Positions 9,220 to 19,548 of a DNA stretch of 64,000 bases are shown in pieces. The DNA is from a bacterium (GTDB lineage: Bacteria; Bdellovibrionota_C; UBA2361; SZUA-149; JAEUWB01), in assembly GCA_016786595.1 (NCBI GenBank), contig JAEUWB010000060.1:62001-126000 (forward strand), read 5' to 3'. Position numbers and translations under genes: made by a program. The notes under the pieces were generated by a model. The model was not told the DNA's origin, ran no database searches, and was given only the letters and a program-made list of their open reading frames with translations. Positions within the stretch are counted from its first letter, which is position 1. Every line of letters begins with the position of its first letter.

Positions 9220-10989
9220 GTGAGCCCAACTAATTCAAAAAATTTTGACTCCTTGCGGTCATTGCTTGCGGAATTACAAGTGCGCAAGCAAATAATCGAA
9301 ATCAATGCGCCAGTTGATCCAAATTTAGAACTAGCTGAAATCCACCGACGCGTAGTTGCGGCTGGCGGTCCAGCATTACTTTTCAAGAATGTAGTGGGTA
9401 GCCCCTTCTCACTAGTAACCAATTTATTTGGCACAACTGAACGAGTGAATCTTGCCTTTGGTAATGAACTAAAAGACACGATTGCCAAGTTAGCAGCGTT
9501 TCCACACAGCATGTTACCACCTGCCTTAAGTAAGGTTTGGGCTGAGCGTAATACGCTCAGTAAGTTATTTAAGGTTGGAACAAGCGTTACAAGCGAGAGT
9601 CCAGCGACAGAAGTGATTGAAACACCAGCAAATCTCGCGGCATTACCTTTTACGAAAAGTTGGCCCGCGGATGGCGGTTTTTTCCTGACGCTACCTTTGG
9701 TCTACACAGAAGATCCTGAGACCAAAATTTCAAATCTGGGCATGTATCGCATGCAGCGTTTTGATGCAGCATCAACTGGCATGCATTTCCAAATCGGGAA
9801 AGGTGGTGGATACCATTTATTTCGTGCAAAAGAATTAGGAAAAAAATTAGCATGTAACGTCTTTCTTGGGGGACCGCCCGCGCTCATACTCTCAGCAATC
9901 GCACCACTACCAGAGAACGTCCCTGAGTTACTTTTGGCGTCCTTGGTTCAAGGTAAAAAGTTAAAAATCTCCCGTAACAGTGATACTTTACTTTTCCCAG
10001 CTACTGCAGAATGTGTTTTATGCGGAAGCATCGATCCTAGAGAGAGTAAGCCTGAGGGTCCTTTTGGCGATCATTATGGATACTATTCCCTAGAGCACGA
10101 CTTTCCGGTTTTCCGCGTGGACAAAGTGCTTCGCAGAAGGGATGCGATTTTTCCTGCAACGGTTGTGGGTAAGCCACGGCAGGAAGATTTTTATATAGGT
10201 AACTATTTACAAGAAGCCCTTTCGCCACTTTTTCCCTTAGTCATGCCTGGAGTAAAATCACTGTGGAGTTTTGGTGAGACTGGATTCCATTCATTATCTG
10301 CGGCGCAAGTTCGTGAACGCTATCGTAAGGAAGCATTAAGCTCGGCGTTTAGAATTCTGGGGGAGGGGCAACTAAGTCTTACTAAGTTTTTACTGCTCAC
10401 AGATCAAACCGTAAATTTAAGATCAATTCGAGCGGTGCTAGAGGTCATACTTGAGCGTTACGATCCTGCAGTCGATTTACATGTCTTTCAACACACCTCG
10501 ATGGATACCCTAGATTATACTGGACGAAAGCTGAACGAGGGCAGTAAGGGGGTGCTGATTGGTGTTGGTAATCCAATTCGTACTTTACCACGAGTGGTAA
10601 AAAGTAGCCCCCCCAATTACTTGCGTGAAGCTACAATGTTTTGTGCGGGTTGTATTGTAGTTAGTGGGGAGTCATTTACAGCTAAGCGAAACTTACCTGA
10701 GAAAATTGCCGCTGAACCTTATTTTACTGAGTGGCCACTTGTCGTTCTCGTTGATGACGTAGCGCGCACGGTACAAAGCGATCAGGATTTTCTTTGGACG
10801 GTATTCACACGGTTTGACCCTGGACATGATCTATTTTTACAAAACCAGCATGCAGAAAGGTTCCATGTCGGAGGAAATTGCCCCTTGGTAATTGATGCCA
10901 GAATGAAACCGAGCTATCCAGCTGAGCTAGTAGTAGATGATCAGACGGATAGTCTTGTAACAAAACGCTGGGGTGAATATTTTAAATAA
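9220..10989 (+). CDS. UbiD-family prenylated-FMN decarboxylase
   Basis: At 589 aa it belongs to the long UbiD branch (classical UbiD is about 495 aa). Conserved features are PEGPFGDHYGYYS with the catalytic acidic residues, the metal and prFMN-binding region around GMYRMQRFD, and a C-terminal block QEALSPLFPLVMPGVKSLW that resembles the branch linked to menaquinone or ubiquinone precursor decarboxylation. The start is GTG. No prenyltransferase partner (ubiX) is seen here. It lies inside a polysaccharide gene block, so its role in quinone synthesis is inferred from the family alone. Confidence 0.85.
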   Translation: MSPTNSKNFDSLRSLLAELQVRKQIIEINAPVDPNLELAEIHRRVVAAGGPALLFKNVVGSPFSLVTNLFGTTERVNLAFGNELKDTIAKLAAFPHSMLPPALSKVWAERNTLSKLFKVGTSVTSESPATEVIETPANLAALPFTKSWPADGGFFLTLPLVYTEDPETKISNLGMYRMQRFDAASTGMHFQIGKGGGYHLFRAKELGKKLACNVFLGGPPALILSAIAPLPENVPELLLASLVQGKKLKISRNSDTLLFPATAECVLCGSIDPRESKPEGPFGDHYGYYSLEHDFPVFRVDKVLRRRDAIFPATVVGKPRQEDFYIGNYLQEALSPLFPLVMPGVKSLWSFGETGFHSLSAAQVRERYRKEALSSAFRILGEGQLSLTKFLLLTDQTVNLRSIRAVLEVILERYDPAVDLHVFQHTSMDTLDYTGRKLNEGSKGVLIGVGNPIRTLPRVVKSSPPNYLREATMFCAGCIVVSGESFTAKRNLPEKIAAEPYFTEWPLVVLVDDVARTVQSDQDFLWTVFTRFDPGHDLFLQNQHAERFHVGGNCPLVIDARMKPSYPAELVVDDQTDSLVTKRWGEYFK

Positions 10990-11004
10990 GCTAGAAGATT
11001 AACA

Positions 11005-11790
11005 ATGCTCGTAATCAGTGATTTTATTAGCCAAGTTTTGAGATACCGGGAGTATCTCTATCAATCTGTTTTACGCGACCTGCGCAGACGCTATAAGCGC
11101 TCGATCCTTGGGTATTTTTGGTCAATCGCCCACCCCTTGATGATGATGATTGTTTTAGCAACTGTGTTTTCGCATATCATGCGAATCGAAATTAAAGATT
11201 ATGCGATCTTTTTATTTGCGGGGCTTTTACCTTGGAATTTTTTTAGTAGCACCGCGATGATGTCCTTACACAGTATTCGCTCAAATGCGCGACTCTTTAG
11301 TCATGTGCCGATCCCTAAATATATTTTTGTACTTTCAATTGCTGCATCAAACTTTGTTAATTACTTACTGGCCTTAATTCCCTTGCTGCTGATGATTCTT
11401 GTGGCGGGGCGCACGGTCCCAGCAACAATTGTTTTATTACCGCTAGTCTTAATCCCCTTCATTCTAGCCGTATTGGGAATCTCGATGCTACTGGCCGCAA
11501 GTAATGTGTTTTTTGAAGACACACATCATTTAGCAGAAGTCGGGATGAGTGTGCTTTATTTCTTAAGCCCAGTACTCTACCACCGCGGACTATTGCCGCA
11601 GTCACTTGTAAAATATTTAGTTTACAATCCATTTTTTACTCAGATTGAGTTTATCCGAGCTGTTGTCTACGACGGGGTTTTTCCTGACTTTTCAGTCTTT
11701 TTATGCAATCTCCTGGCTTCGATCTTAATTTTTGTGATCGCTTTGGTCATCTTTCGTAAAGTAGAAGATAAATTTTTGTATTTTATTTAG
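11005..11790 (+). CDS. ABC-2 type polysaccharide exporter permease (Wzm/TagG-like)
   Basis: A 261-aa integral membrane protein with about six predicted transmembrane helices. The N-terminal amphipathic stretch LRRRYKRSILGYFWSIAHPL is the family signature of Wzm/KpsM/TagG permeases. These proteins export undecaprenyl-linked polysaccharide (O-antigen, capsule or teichoic acid) across the inner membrane. The ATPase gene follows two bases after the stop. Glycosyltransferases on both sides support an O-antigen or capsule role. Confidence 0.93.
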   Translation: MLVISDFISQVLRYREYLYQSVLRDLRRRYKRSILGYFWSIAHPLMMMIVLATVFSHIMRIEIKDYAIFLFAGLLPWNFFSSTAMMSLHSIRSNARLFSHVPIPKYIFVLSIAASNFVNYLLALIPLLLMILVAGRTVPATIVLLPLVLIPFILAVLGISMLLAASNVFFEDTHHLAEVGMSVLYFLSPVLYHRGLLPQSLVKYLVYNPFFTQIEFIRAVVYDGVFPDFSVFLCNLLASILIFVIALVIFRKVEDKFLYFI

Positions 11791-11792
11791 CT

Positions 11793-12596
11793 ATGCAACA
11801 AGATTTAGAAAATAGTGCTCCAATCACACTGACTGCCGTAACTGTTGCATACCGCTCCTATCAGAAGCGTCCAACTTCGCTTAAAGAAACAATTCTAAAA
11901 CTCCTAACTCAAGGCAAGGTAAAGTACTACTCCACATTAGATGCACTGTCGGGTCTGACACTCAGTGTTAAAAAGGGATCTGTGCTTGGAATCATTGGTA
12001 GTAATGGCAGTGGAAAGAGCACTTTACTCAAAGTGCTTGCGCAAGTACTGAAACCCACTTCAGGTAAAGTTACAATCCAGGGGACTGTAGCTTCTCTGAT
12101 TGATCTCGGTGTTGGATTTGATCATGAACTGAATGCCATTGAAAATATTTACCTAAATGGGTCACTTTATGGCCGCACGCGAGCGCAAATTGAGGCGCGC
12201 GTTCCAGGAATTATCGAATTCTCAGAGCTTCAGGATTTTAGCGAAACTCCAATTAAGTACTTCTCCTCGGGCATGGTCGCTAGACTTGGATTTGCCTGTG
12301 CGATTGATGTTAACCCCGATATCCTCTTAGTCGATGAAGTGCTCTCAGTTGGCGATGAACGTTTTCAACAAAAATGCCATGATCGCATTCAGCAATTTCT
12401 TAAAACAGATCGCACCGTGATCATGGTCAGTCATGACATGAAGGTAATTGAAGAGATGTGTGACGAGGTTGCAGTTTTATCACGTGGACAATTAATTTAT
12501 TTAGGTGCCGCGGCAGAGGCCATCGCTTGTTATCGTGATGAGCACTATCAAACCCGCCTTGGCGCCCATTTTGATAATCCGCAGGTCATCGTGTAA
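11793..12596 (+). CDS. ABC-type polysaccharide exporter ATPase (Wzt/TagH-like)
   Basis: The 267-aa nucleotide-binding subunit has Walker A GSNGSGKST (69-77), signature SSGM (158-161), Walker B ILLVDE (177-182) and the H-loop SHD. The PTSLKE stretch near residue 27 and DLGVGFDHEL near 104 are typical of Wzt/TagH proteins. It lacks the C-terminal carbohydrate-binding domain of Wzt proteins that recognise capped O-antigen, so substrate recognition is probably not at a capped terminus. It pairs with the permease immediately upstream. Confidence 0.94.
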   Translation: MQQDLENSAPITLTAVTVAYRSYQKRPTSLKETILKLLTQGKVKYYSTLDALSGLTLSVKKGSVLGIIGSNGSGKSTLLKVLAQVLKPTSGKVTIQGTVASLIDLGVGFDHELNAIENIYLNGSLYGRTRAQIEARVPGIIEFSELQDFSETPIKYFSSGMVARLGFACAIDVNPDILLVDEVLSVGDERFQQKCHDRIQQFLKTDRTVIMVSHDMKVIEEMCDEVAVLSRGQLIYLGAAAEAIACYRDEHYQTRLGAHFDNPQVIV

Positions 12597-12616
12597 GCTC
12601 ATTGAGCTCTACTACT

Positions 12617-15600
12617 ATGGGTCTATTTAAATTTCTTAAACATTTGCAAATAAGGTCACGAGGTTTTCGTAGTAATTTAAAACTGCTTGGCCTTGGCGAA
12701 TTTGTTCGATATTATTGGTCCCGCTTCAAGGGCTTGTTTGCGCCTGAGCCAAAGCCCGAAACCTTCGACTACTGGATCAAACATCAGTTGCCAGGGTGGC
12801 CCCAAATCCAGGCACAGACTCATCACGATAATTTGATTTGGGGCAAGCAGCCATTAAGTATTTGTTATGCGGTGATCGATCGAACTAACTCGATTTCCGC
12901 GATCAGGCGCTCCCTACTAAATCTGGATCGTCAGTCTGCAACCTGGGCAGAGCTGATGATTGTCACTACAGATACTGTAGTCGAGCAGAAATGTGCTCAA
13001 CTACTATTAAAATTATTTCCGCAGAAGCTTACGCGAGTAAGCCGCGTAGCTGATCTTACCTTAGCTAAGTCTAGCGTGCTTAATAGCGTCAGCACAGATT
13101 ACATAACGTTTATTTCTGCAGGTGATTTACTGTGTCAGAGCTACACTTTTGCAATTAAAATGCATCGCGCCGAGCATGGAGATTTCACTGTCGCCTATGT
13201 TGATGAGTGTTACTATGCGCCTTCTGAGAACGCCTATCACAACCTCATACTTAAGCCCGGGTGGTCTCCTGAGATGCTTCTCAGTTATAACTATCTCGGA
13301 AAAGGTGTGTGTCTAAATGTAGCCGCCTTGAAAGAACGTGGTGGTTTTAATGCTAAAACCGCGCCCGCAGAAGAGTTTGATTATTTTCTCCACTTAGTCG
13401 ATAGCGCGGCAAAAATTATAAAAATTAGTAAACCACTTTATTTCAGGTCCGCCAAAAGGTTTATCCGCAATGCGCTAGATTTAGAGTCAGCCGAGAGTGA
13501 GAAAGAATCTCAGTGCTTGACCCAATATCTGAGCCGACTGGGGTTTAGAGAGATTTCAATCAAAAAAAATCCGCAGCACGCTAAGCAAGTGTCTTGGAAA
13601 CTTGAAACTGAGCCTTGTGTCAGTATTATTATTCCGAGCTTAAATAATTTCGAGATGCTCAAGCGCTGCATTGAAGGACTGATTAATGACACTAATTACC
13701 TCAATAAAGAGATCATCATTGTTGATAATCTGAGCACCGAGGAAAGTGTGCTGGAGTATTACAAGTCCCTCAAGCAAGCCGGATTTGCTAAAATTATTAC
13801 ATTTAATGAAGAATTTAATTATTCAAAGGCGTGTAACTTAGGTGCAGAGCACGCCGAGGGCGAATATTTACTCTTTCTTAATAATGACACTGAAGTGATC
13901 AGTAAAGATTGGCTTACAGAGTTAATCCGCATGGCAAGCCTCCCGGGCATTGGCATGGTTGGAGCTAAATTATTATACCCTTGGGGGGAAGTTCAGCATG
14001 CTGGTGTAGCTTTAGGGTTACATACCGTTGGACATATTTATCTGTATAGCAAAGCTAATCATTTTGACATCTTCGGTTCACCTAATATCTATCGAAATTT
14101 GCTAGCAGTTACTGGCGCTTGCCAATTAATTAGTCGTAAGACCTTTGAACAAGTTGGACGATTTGATGAGCAATATAAAATCTTCTTTAGCGATATCGCT
14201 TTGGGACTACGCGTCAGGGAAATCGGCTTACGTGTAGTATATACTCCCTATGCAGAACTTTATCACCACGAAGGTGCAACTCGGGATGGGTCTTTTCCAC
14301 TGCAAGATCTGACAAAATTTATAGCTTTACTTAAGGAATTAGCTCTAACTCAAGACCCCTATTGGCATGAGTGCTTAAGCTCACTGCATCACGTTCCGCG
14401 GTTACGAGCGCCACACGAAGGATCACCAGCAGATTCCATTTTATTACTCGATCGAGTTTACTATCAGTGCCCAAAGGTGCCTCTACGTGATATTTTTGAC
14501 GAGTCTGAGATCATAGCAGCATACGCGGACTTAGATCGATCTAAACTCTTTCCTGCTAACCACACGATTTCGGAAATCGAGGCATCTGAGTGCGCAGCTG
14601 CTGCTTTTGTCATTAATCTGCTCCGTACAAACCACGATCTACGTAAGCGTTTCCCTCGAGCACTTTCTGCTGGAATAACCGGAGAATTTTATGAGTGGCT
14701 TAAAACAGATGGTGCTATTCAGTATCAGTTAACTCAAGGTGCCCTTGAGCAAATCAAAGCAGCTTTTGCCGCAAAGCTCTCAAGAAATATTCGACACTTT
14801 GTTGAGACGCGCACTGATTTAAGATCGCATATCCCCTGCGCTTTATTCAAAACTGAGCAGCTGCGCCTCTTACACTGGCTACTTACGGATTTCATACCTC
14901 AGTATCATCTAACAATTGAAGAAATCTGGTGGTTTTTAATTGAGGCGCAGGAAAATCCTCAGCAAGAGTTGATTAATAGTTACTTACTTAACCCGCAGTG
15001 GCAGCGTTCATTTCCAGATGCTTTGACTATTTTCGGTTGGGCTGAGTTTGCAAGCTGGGTAATTGAACAGTTTAATCTGGAAAATATTGGAATTAGCATC
15101 GAAGAATATCCAACATTTTATTCTCCAGAGGAACAGTTACGTATTGCCTATAACTGCCGCCCACGTTGGCGCCTGAGATTTCCCAATGCTTTTCAAGTAC
15201 CAAGCGAGAGACTGAAGCTAGTTAAGTGGCTCCGCACTGACACGGGTTGGGAATCTAATGTTAAAGATAAAATCGCATTTAACAAACTAATTGGCGAGCT
15301 TGACCTAACAAGCAATCCGCAAGACGGGCTTAATGTTTTAGCGCATTTAACCTACCCTTCAGGATTACAAGTTGCAGCCCATGCACTCTGTAATTCCTTA
15401 CGCTTAGTTAATATTCCATTAGCCTTAAGAAATTTCCCTGCAGGGAAAGATAAACCTGATTTTTCTGTTGAGCAGTACTATTTGTCACAAGAAGTTTACG
15501 ACACAACCTTGCTACATATTCAGGCCCCTGCACTAGGCAATATTTATTTCAAAGCAAATACCTGCACACGAAGCGTTAGCACTTACAAAATTGCTTATTG

Positions 15601-16480
15601 GTTTTGGGAATTAGCCGAAATCCCTGTATCCTGGGCGAAAGTGTCTTCAGCAGTTGATGAGATTTGGTCGCCAACTAGTTTTGTCACGGAAGCTTTGAAA
15701 CGTATGGGAACAGTGCCAATTTATACCCAACTTCCTGGTGTTGAATTGCCCAGATTTAAATCGTTACCCAGAAGTTATTTCGGTCTCCCCGAAGACCGTT
15801 TTATTTTTATGTTCATGTTCGACATGAATAGCTTTATGGAGCGTAAGAATCCATTAGCACTCATTCGAGCATTTAAAAAAGCTTTTCGCAGTGACGACCG
15901 CGCTTCGCTTGTTATTAAAGTCTCACGCGGGGAAAATGATCCGAAATCATTTCACAAACTTATTGCTGCAGCAAAATCCTGTAACGCAATTGTGATAAAC
16001 AAAACGCTACTGCGTGAAGAAACTTATGCGCTGCAAGAAAACTGCGATTGCTATGTTTCTTTACACCGCTCTGAGGGTTTTGGTTTAACCCTGGCGGAAA
16101 CAATGCTCATGGGCAAACCAACCATTGCAACGAACTATTCTGGTAACGTTGATTTTATGAATCAACACGTCAGTAAACTCGTGGATTTTAAATTGACTGA
16201 GCTTAAAAAAGACTATTTACCATATGAAAAGGGCATGCATTGGGCAGACCCTGATATCGATCAAGCAGCTGAGTATCTGCGCTGGGTTTACGCACATCAG
16301 GACCAAGCAAAACTACTTGGTCTAGCTGCTAAGTCCCATGTTGAGAAGGTATTAAGCTTGGAAGCATCTGGTAAGCGTATGCAAGAACGCTTAGCAGAAA
16401 TTAAGTTACTAAAAGCCAATAGAGGCCCAAATGTAGAAATCACTGAGCGGATCAGGCCGAATGTCGCAGTTAGGCTTTAA
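12617..16480 (+). CDS. very large multidomain glycosyltransferase (GT2-like, GT2, GT4)
   Basis: A 1,287-aa protein with at least three glycosyltransferase modules. Residues about 75-300 form a degenerate GT-A domain. About 334-560 is a clear GT2 (CVSIIIPSLNN, LFLNNDTEV with metal ligands, and the catalytic-side motif DIALGLR). About 960-1270 is a GT4 GT-B domain whose EGFGLTLAE motif near 1153 is the E-x7-E donor-sugar site. The linker of about 380 residues is mostly helical. I prefer the ATG at 12617 to the TTG at 12602. It probably adds two or more sugars in one pass for the polymer exported by the neighbouring ABC transporter. Confidence 0.85.
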   Translation: MGLFKFLKHLQIRSRGFRSNLKLLGLGEFVRYYWSRFKGLFAPEPKPETFDYWIKHQLPGWPQIQAQTHHDNLIWGKQPLSICYAVIDRTNSISAIRRSLLNLDRQSATWAELMIVTTDTVVEQKCAQLLLKLFPQKLTRVSRVADLTLAKSSVLNSVSTDYITFISAGDLLCQSYTFAIKMHRAEHGDFTVAYVDECYYAPSENAYHNLILKPGWSPEMLLSYNYLGKGVCLNVAALKERGGFNAKTAPAEEFDYFLHLVDSAAKIIKISKPLYFRSAKRFIRNALDLESAESEKESQCLTQYLSRLGFREISIKKNPQHAKQVSWKLETEPCVSIIIPSLNNFEMLKRCIEGLINDTNYLNKEIIIVDNLSTEESVLEYYKSLKQAGFAKIITFNEEFNYSKACNLGAEHAEGEYLLFLNNDTEVISKDWLTELIRMASLPGIGMVGAKLLYPWGEVQHAGVALGLHTVGHIYLYSKANHFDIFGSPNIYRNLLAVTGACQLISRKTFEQVGRFDEQYKIFFSDIALGLRVREIGLRVVYTPYAELYHHEGATRDGSFPLQDLTKFIALLKELALTQDPYWHECLSSLHHVPRLRAPHEGSPADSILLLDRVYYQCPKVPLRDIFDESEIIAAYADLDRSKLFPANHTISEIEASECAAAAFVINLLRTNHDLRKRFPRALSAGITGEFYEWLKTDGAIQYQLTQGALEQIKAAFAAKLSRNIRHFVETRTDLRSHIPCALFKTEQLRLLHWLLTDFIPQYHLTIEEIWWFLIEAQENPQQELINSYLLNPQWQRSFPDALTIFGWAEFASWVIEQFNLENIGISIEEYPTFYSPEEQLRIAYNCRPRWRLRFPNAFQVPSERLKLVKWLRTDTGWESNVKDKIAFNKLIGELDLTSNPQDGLNVLAHLTYPSGLQVAAHALCNSLRLVNIPLALRNFPAGKDKPDFSVEQYYLSQEVYDTTLLHIQAPALGNIYFKANTCTRSVSTYKIAYWFWELAEIPVSWAKVSSAVDEIWSPTSFVTEALKRMGTVPIYTQLPGVELPRFKSLPRSYFGLPEDRFIFMFMFDMNSFMERKNPLALIRAFKKAFRSDDRASLVIKVSRGENDPKSFHKLIAAAKSCNAIVINKTLLREETYALQENCDCYVSLHRSEGFGLTLAETMLMGKPTIATNYSGNVDFMNQHVSKLVDFKLTELKKDYLPYEKGMHWADPDIDQAAEYLRWVYAHQDQAKLLGLAAKSHVEKVLSLEASGKRMQERLAEIKLLKANRGPNVEITERIRPNVAVRL

Positions 16481-18167
16481 ATTAAATTTTCAGCTAACTT
16501 GTGCCCTGGCCTGCTGTGCGAGCTTTATTTATATTCTAGTAACGACTGTCTCGGGCATTTTAAGTCTTTATTCGCCAATCCAACATGACGATCAAATCCA
16601 TTTTATTCTGGATTTAAATAAATATTTAGCCGGGACCTACAGCTGGAGAGATTTGCTAAGTTTTCACAACGAACACCGCCTGGTTTTCCCGAGACTTTTT
16701 TATTTCCTTGATTATTTCCTTGCAAGTTTAACTAACAAATTTAACTTAGTAGCAATCTTTTGCCTCCAATTGTTGCACTTTTTTCTAGTAATAAAAGTCA
16801 TTTTTGCAACAACTGATCAGAAATCAAAATTTTTCGCGGCAAGCTTATTCGGGATTACCGGTTCATTATTTTTTAATGCTGCGCAACTCGATAACTTTAC
16901 TTTTGGGTTTCAAGTTTGCTTCATTCTGGTCTATTTTGCTGTAAGTATTGCTATATTTTCAATGCTTCGCGCCTGCAGCGCGAAAAGTAACGCTTGGTTT
17001 GCTGCTAGTCTTGGCGCCGGCTTAGTTGCTAACTTTAGCCTAGGAAACGGTATCTTGATCTGGCCGCTATTAGTCGGAATCGCATTCGTGAAACGCGCTC
17101 ACCGACTGCATCTTGTTACCTTATTCTTGTCAGCGCTTGTTGTAATCAGCTTATATCTTACAAACTATACACCCTTAGAGTCTTCAACCCATAGAGTGCT
17201 AAGCCCGCAAAGCTTAAAATTCATTCTGCATTTCATCTTAGCAAATGTAGGAAATCCCATTCATGGATCTGGAATATTTTATTCAAAAATTTTGGGGCTG
17301 ATTATCCTCGCGCTAACTTTTTATTTCACGCTTTTTGTCCTCAAAAATAAATCATTTAGCGACAGGAATTTATTTTTACTGAGCAATCTCTTTTTTTGCT
17401 TAGGCTCAATAGGTTTAGCTGCGGCAAGTAGGTTCCAGTTTGGTATCGCTCTGGCCGTGATCAGTCGTTATGTAACAACAGCTTCCATCTTAATTGCATA
17501 CGCATTAATACTATGCATTTCTCTAGCACTCGAACATCAGAAGCAACGACTTGCTAACTTAATGCTCATCGGCGCTACGGCTCTAGTCCTCTGCATGTCT
17601 TACCTACAACGTGACTATATCGCGCCATTTCATGGTAATAACACTCTGCGTGAAATTGCTGCTCTTGCACTTAAGCTTGGTATTAAAGACGAAGAATTAA
17701 TTCGAAGAATTCACCTCATCCCAGCTAGTAAGACTTTGGAAGCCTATGCAACATTAGCCGACTTGAAACTTGCTGAGTATCATCATGCTGAAGAGCTTAA
17801 ACTTAACCAAACTCTTGACGCAAATTACCAACCACAAAAGTGCTTAGGTTCGATTGAACTCGTTAGCGTAATTAAACAAACTGATAATTATAAATTACTA
17901 CGCGGCTGGATTTATCATGGGCTAAAAAACAGTCCAAAAGATAAACTTTATGTGCTCGACAGTCAGAATTTGGTCGCAGGCATTGGCAAGATTGGATATA
18001 TCCGGCCTGATATTTTATCTAGCCAGCAGAATGTAAAATCAATTTTTACAGGGTTTGAAGTTATTCTTAAAAGTAATGTTTTAGAGCAGGCTCCAGCTGC
18101 GTTGCAATTTTATGTTGAAAATCATCATACAAAAGTAACTTGCCCAATAAGCTTTCGGGGGCATTAA
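16461..18167 (+). CDS. polytopic membrane protein, GT-C-like, in polysaccharide cluster
   Basis: A 568-aa protein with roughly ten hydrophobic segments (first at 13-35) and a soluble C-terminal domain from about 450. The segment HNEHRLVFPRLFYFLDYFL near 75-95 is a conserved-looking loop motif placed after the first membrane segment, where GT-C enzymes carry catalytic acids (here DDQIHF near 41). I therefore suspect a lipid-linked-sugar transferase but cannot assign a family. It overlaps the upstream glycosyltransferase gene by 20 bp, so the two are translationally coupled. Confidence 0.75.
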   Translation: MSQLGFKLNFQLTCALACCASFIYILVTTVSGILSLYSPIQHDDQIHFILDLNKYLAGTYSWRDLLSFHNEHRLVFPRLFYFLDYFLASLTNKFNLVAIFCLQLLHFFLVIKVIFATTDQKSKFFAASLFGITGSLFFNAAQLDNFTFGFQVCFILVYFAVSIAIFSMLRACSAKSNAWFAASLGAGLVANFSLGNGILIWPLLVGIAFVKRAHRLHLVTLFLSALVVISLYLTNYTPLESSTHRVLSPQSLKFILHFILANVGNPIHGSGIFYSKILGLIILALTFYFTLFVLKNKSFSDRNLFLLSNLFFCLGSIGLAAASRFQFGIALAVISRYVTTASILIAYALILCISLALEHQKQRLANLMLIGATALVLCMSYLQRDYIAPFHGNNTLREIAALALKLGIKDEELIRRIHLIPASKTLEAYATLADLKLAEYHHAEELKLNQTLDANYQPQKCLGSIELVSVIKQTDNYKLLRGWIYHGLKNSPKDKLYVLDSQNLVAGIGKIGYIRPDILSSQQNVKSIFTGFEVILKSNVLEQAPAALQFYVENHHTKVTCPISFRGH

Positions 18168-18171
18168 AAGT

Positions 18172-19341
18172 CTAGAATTGACTGAGTTGCTTAGCCGCTT
18201 GTTCTAAAACACTGTCTTCAACGGCAAGGCAAAACCTGACCCAGCGTTCATGTGTTGGATTATGAACAAAATCGTCTGCTGGAACAGCTCCAACTTTTAC
18301 TTTTTCAATCATGAATTTAACGAAATCCAGCGGGATCAAATTTGCTTCAATCGCACTATAGTCTGCAATTAAATAATAGCTGCCCTGGGGATTAATTATT
18401 TTAAAACCACAATCCCTTAACGACTTTGTAAAAAAGTCTCGCTTAGCTTGATACTTTAGCGCTAGCTCAGCATAAAACTCACTTCCCAGTTCATTCACAG
18501 AGCGGGCAATTGCCTCTTGAAACGGACTTGGTGGACAAACATAAATCGCATCAGCAAGTGCTGCGAAATATTCAGAAATTGCTTCAGGAACGACTAAAAA
18601 CCCAATGCGCCATCCAGTAATTGCAAAAGTTTTTGAGTAGCCGCCAATTGTTAGCGTGCGCTGACGTAGCTCGGGAAGAGACGCTGGAGAAATATGCTTA
18701 CGACCATCAAAAACCATGTATTCATAGATTTCGTCGGTCACGACAAGTGTGTCGTACTTCTCACAGAGAGCAGCAATAGTTTTAAGCTCCGCTTCCGTAA
18801 AGACTTTTCCCGTAGGATTACTCGGAGTGTTAATCATTAAAAATTTTGGTCTCTGTTTGAGTGCAGCTTCAAGTTCGAGCACGTCAAAATCCCAATTTTC
18901 ACCACGTAGCTTAATCGTCAATATTTCAGCATGATAGCGCTTAGCGGTGTTTAGGTGGTAGGGATAGGAAGGTTCAAAAAAAACTACCTTGTCGCCGCTA
19001 TTAATCAACGCCCCACAGATAATTTCAAATGCTCCTGTTGCACCACACGTTAAAATGACCTCTGACTCAGGATTTACCCCCTGAATTCGATTGTCGCGGG
19101 CAAGTTTCTTCACAATAGAGCTCCGCGCACTAAGTAACCCACGGGGTAGTGAATAGCGATTTAGTCCCTCTTCAATTGCAGCGTAAGCGTGCTTAACCAC
19201 TGTCTGTGGTACGGGTAGCTGACAAGTGCCTTGGCCAAGATTAATACCGCTGACTTTTTGCACTAGTCCGGTGATAATTCTTAGCTTTGGGCTTTCAAAA
19301 CTTTTAGCTTCAGGGGTTAAACGCGAGTTTAAATCTTGCAT
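18172..19341 (-). CDS. class I/II pyridoxal-phosphate aminotransferase
   Basis: The 389-aa protein has the fold-type I layout: NTPSNPTGKVF around 175, DEIYEYMVFDG near 207 and the PLP lysine in GGYSKTFAITGWRIGF near 240, ending with an Arg-containing VRFCLAVED segment that binds the substrate carboxylate. It resembles the aspartate/methionine/kynurenine aminotransferase subgroup (YbdL- and AspC-like). Which amino acid it uses cannot be read from sequence. It sits three bases after a small lipoprotein gene in the same direction. Confidence 0.85.
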   Translation of the reverse strand: MQDLNSRLTPEAKSFESPKLRIITGLVQKVSGINLGQGTCQLPVPQTVVKHAYAAIEEGLNRYSLPRGLLSARSSIVKKLARDNRIQGVNPESEVILTCGATGAFEIICGALINSGDKVVFFEPSYPYHLNTAKRYHAEILTIKLRGENWDFDVLELEAALKQRPKFLMINTPSNPTGKVFTEAELKTIAALCEKYDTLVVTDEIYEYMVFDGRKHISPASLPELRQRTLTIGGYSKTFAITGWRIGFLVVPEAISEYFAALADAIYVCPPSPFQEAIARSVNELGSEFYAELALKYQAKRDFFTKSLRDCGFKIINPQGSYYLIADYSAIEANLIPLDFVKFMIEKVKVGAVPADDFVHNPTHERWVRFCLAVEDSVLEQAAKQLSQF

Positions 19342-19344
19342 GAA

Positions 19345-19530
19345 TTACATATCATCAAAGGCTTTGTTAATTTGATCGTTTTGCTTTTTCTGGACAGCCT
19401 CGGTTTTAAATTTAGCTTGATTAGCCTTCATCTTAGGCTCTTTGATATAGTTTTTCGCTGCATCTTGTTGGCAAGCTAAGAGGAAACAACTTAGAAAAGC
19501 TACTGCAATTAAGCGAAAAATCGTTTTCAT
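19345..19530 (-). CDS. small lipoprotein, 61 aa
   Basis: A 61-aa product with an N-terminal signal and lipobox (FLLAC, lipidated Cys20), followed by a short lysine/glutamine-rich helix (NQAKFKTEAVQKKQNDQ). GGAG lies nine bases before the ATG, which strongly supports translation. It is placed between icd and the aminotransferase. The charged helical mature peptide of about 40 residues resembles Lpp-like or peptidoglycan-contacting spacers, but no specific function is supported. Confidence 0.7.
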   Translation of the reverse strand: MKTIFRLIAVAFLSCFLLACQQDAAKNYIKEPKMKANQAKFKTEAVQKKQNDQINKAFDDM

Positions 19531-19548
19531 TGGACTGATCTCCTTAAT

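Noticed and set aside
12602-12616. TTG start for the large glycosyltransferase
   Set aside because: The ATG at 12617 is a better start and no family sequence lies upstream.
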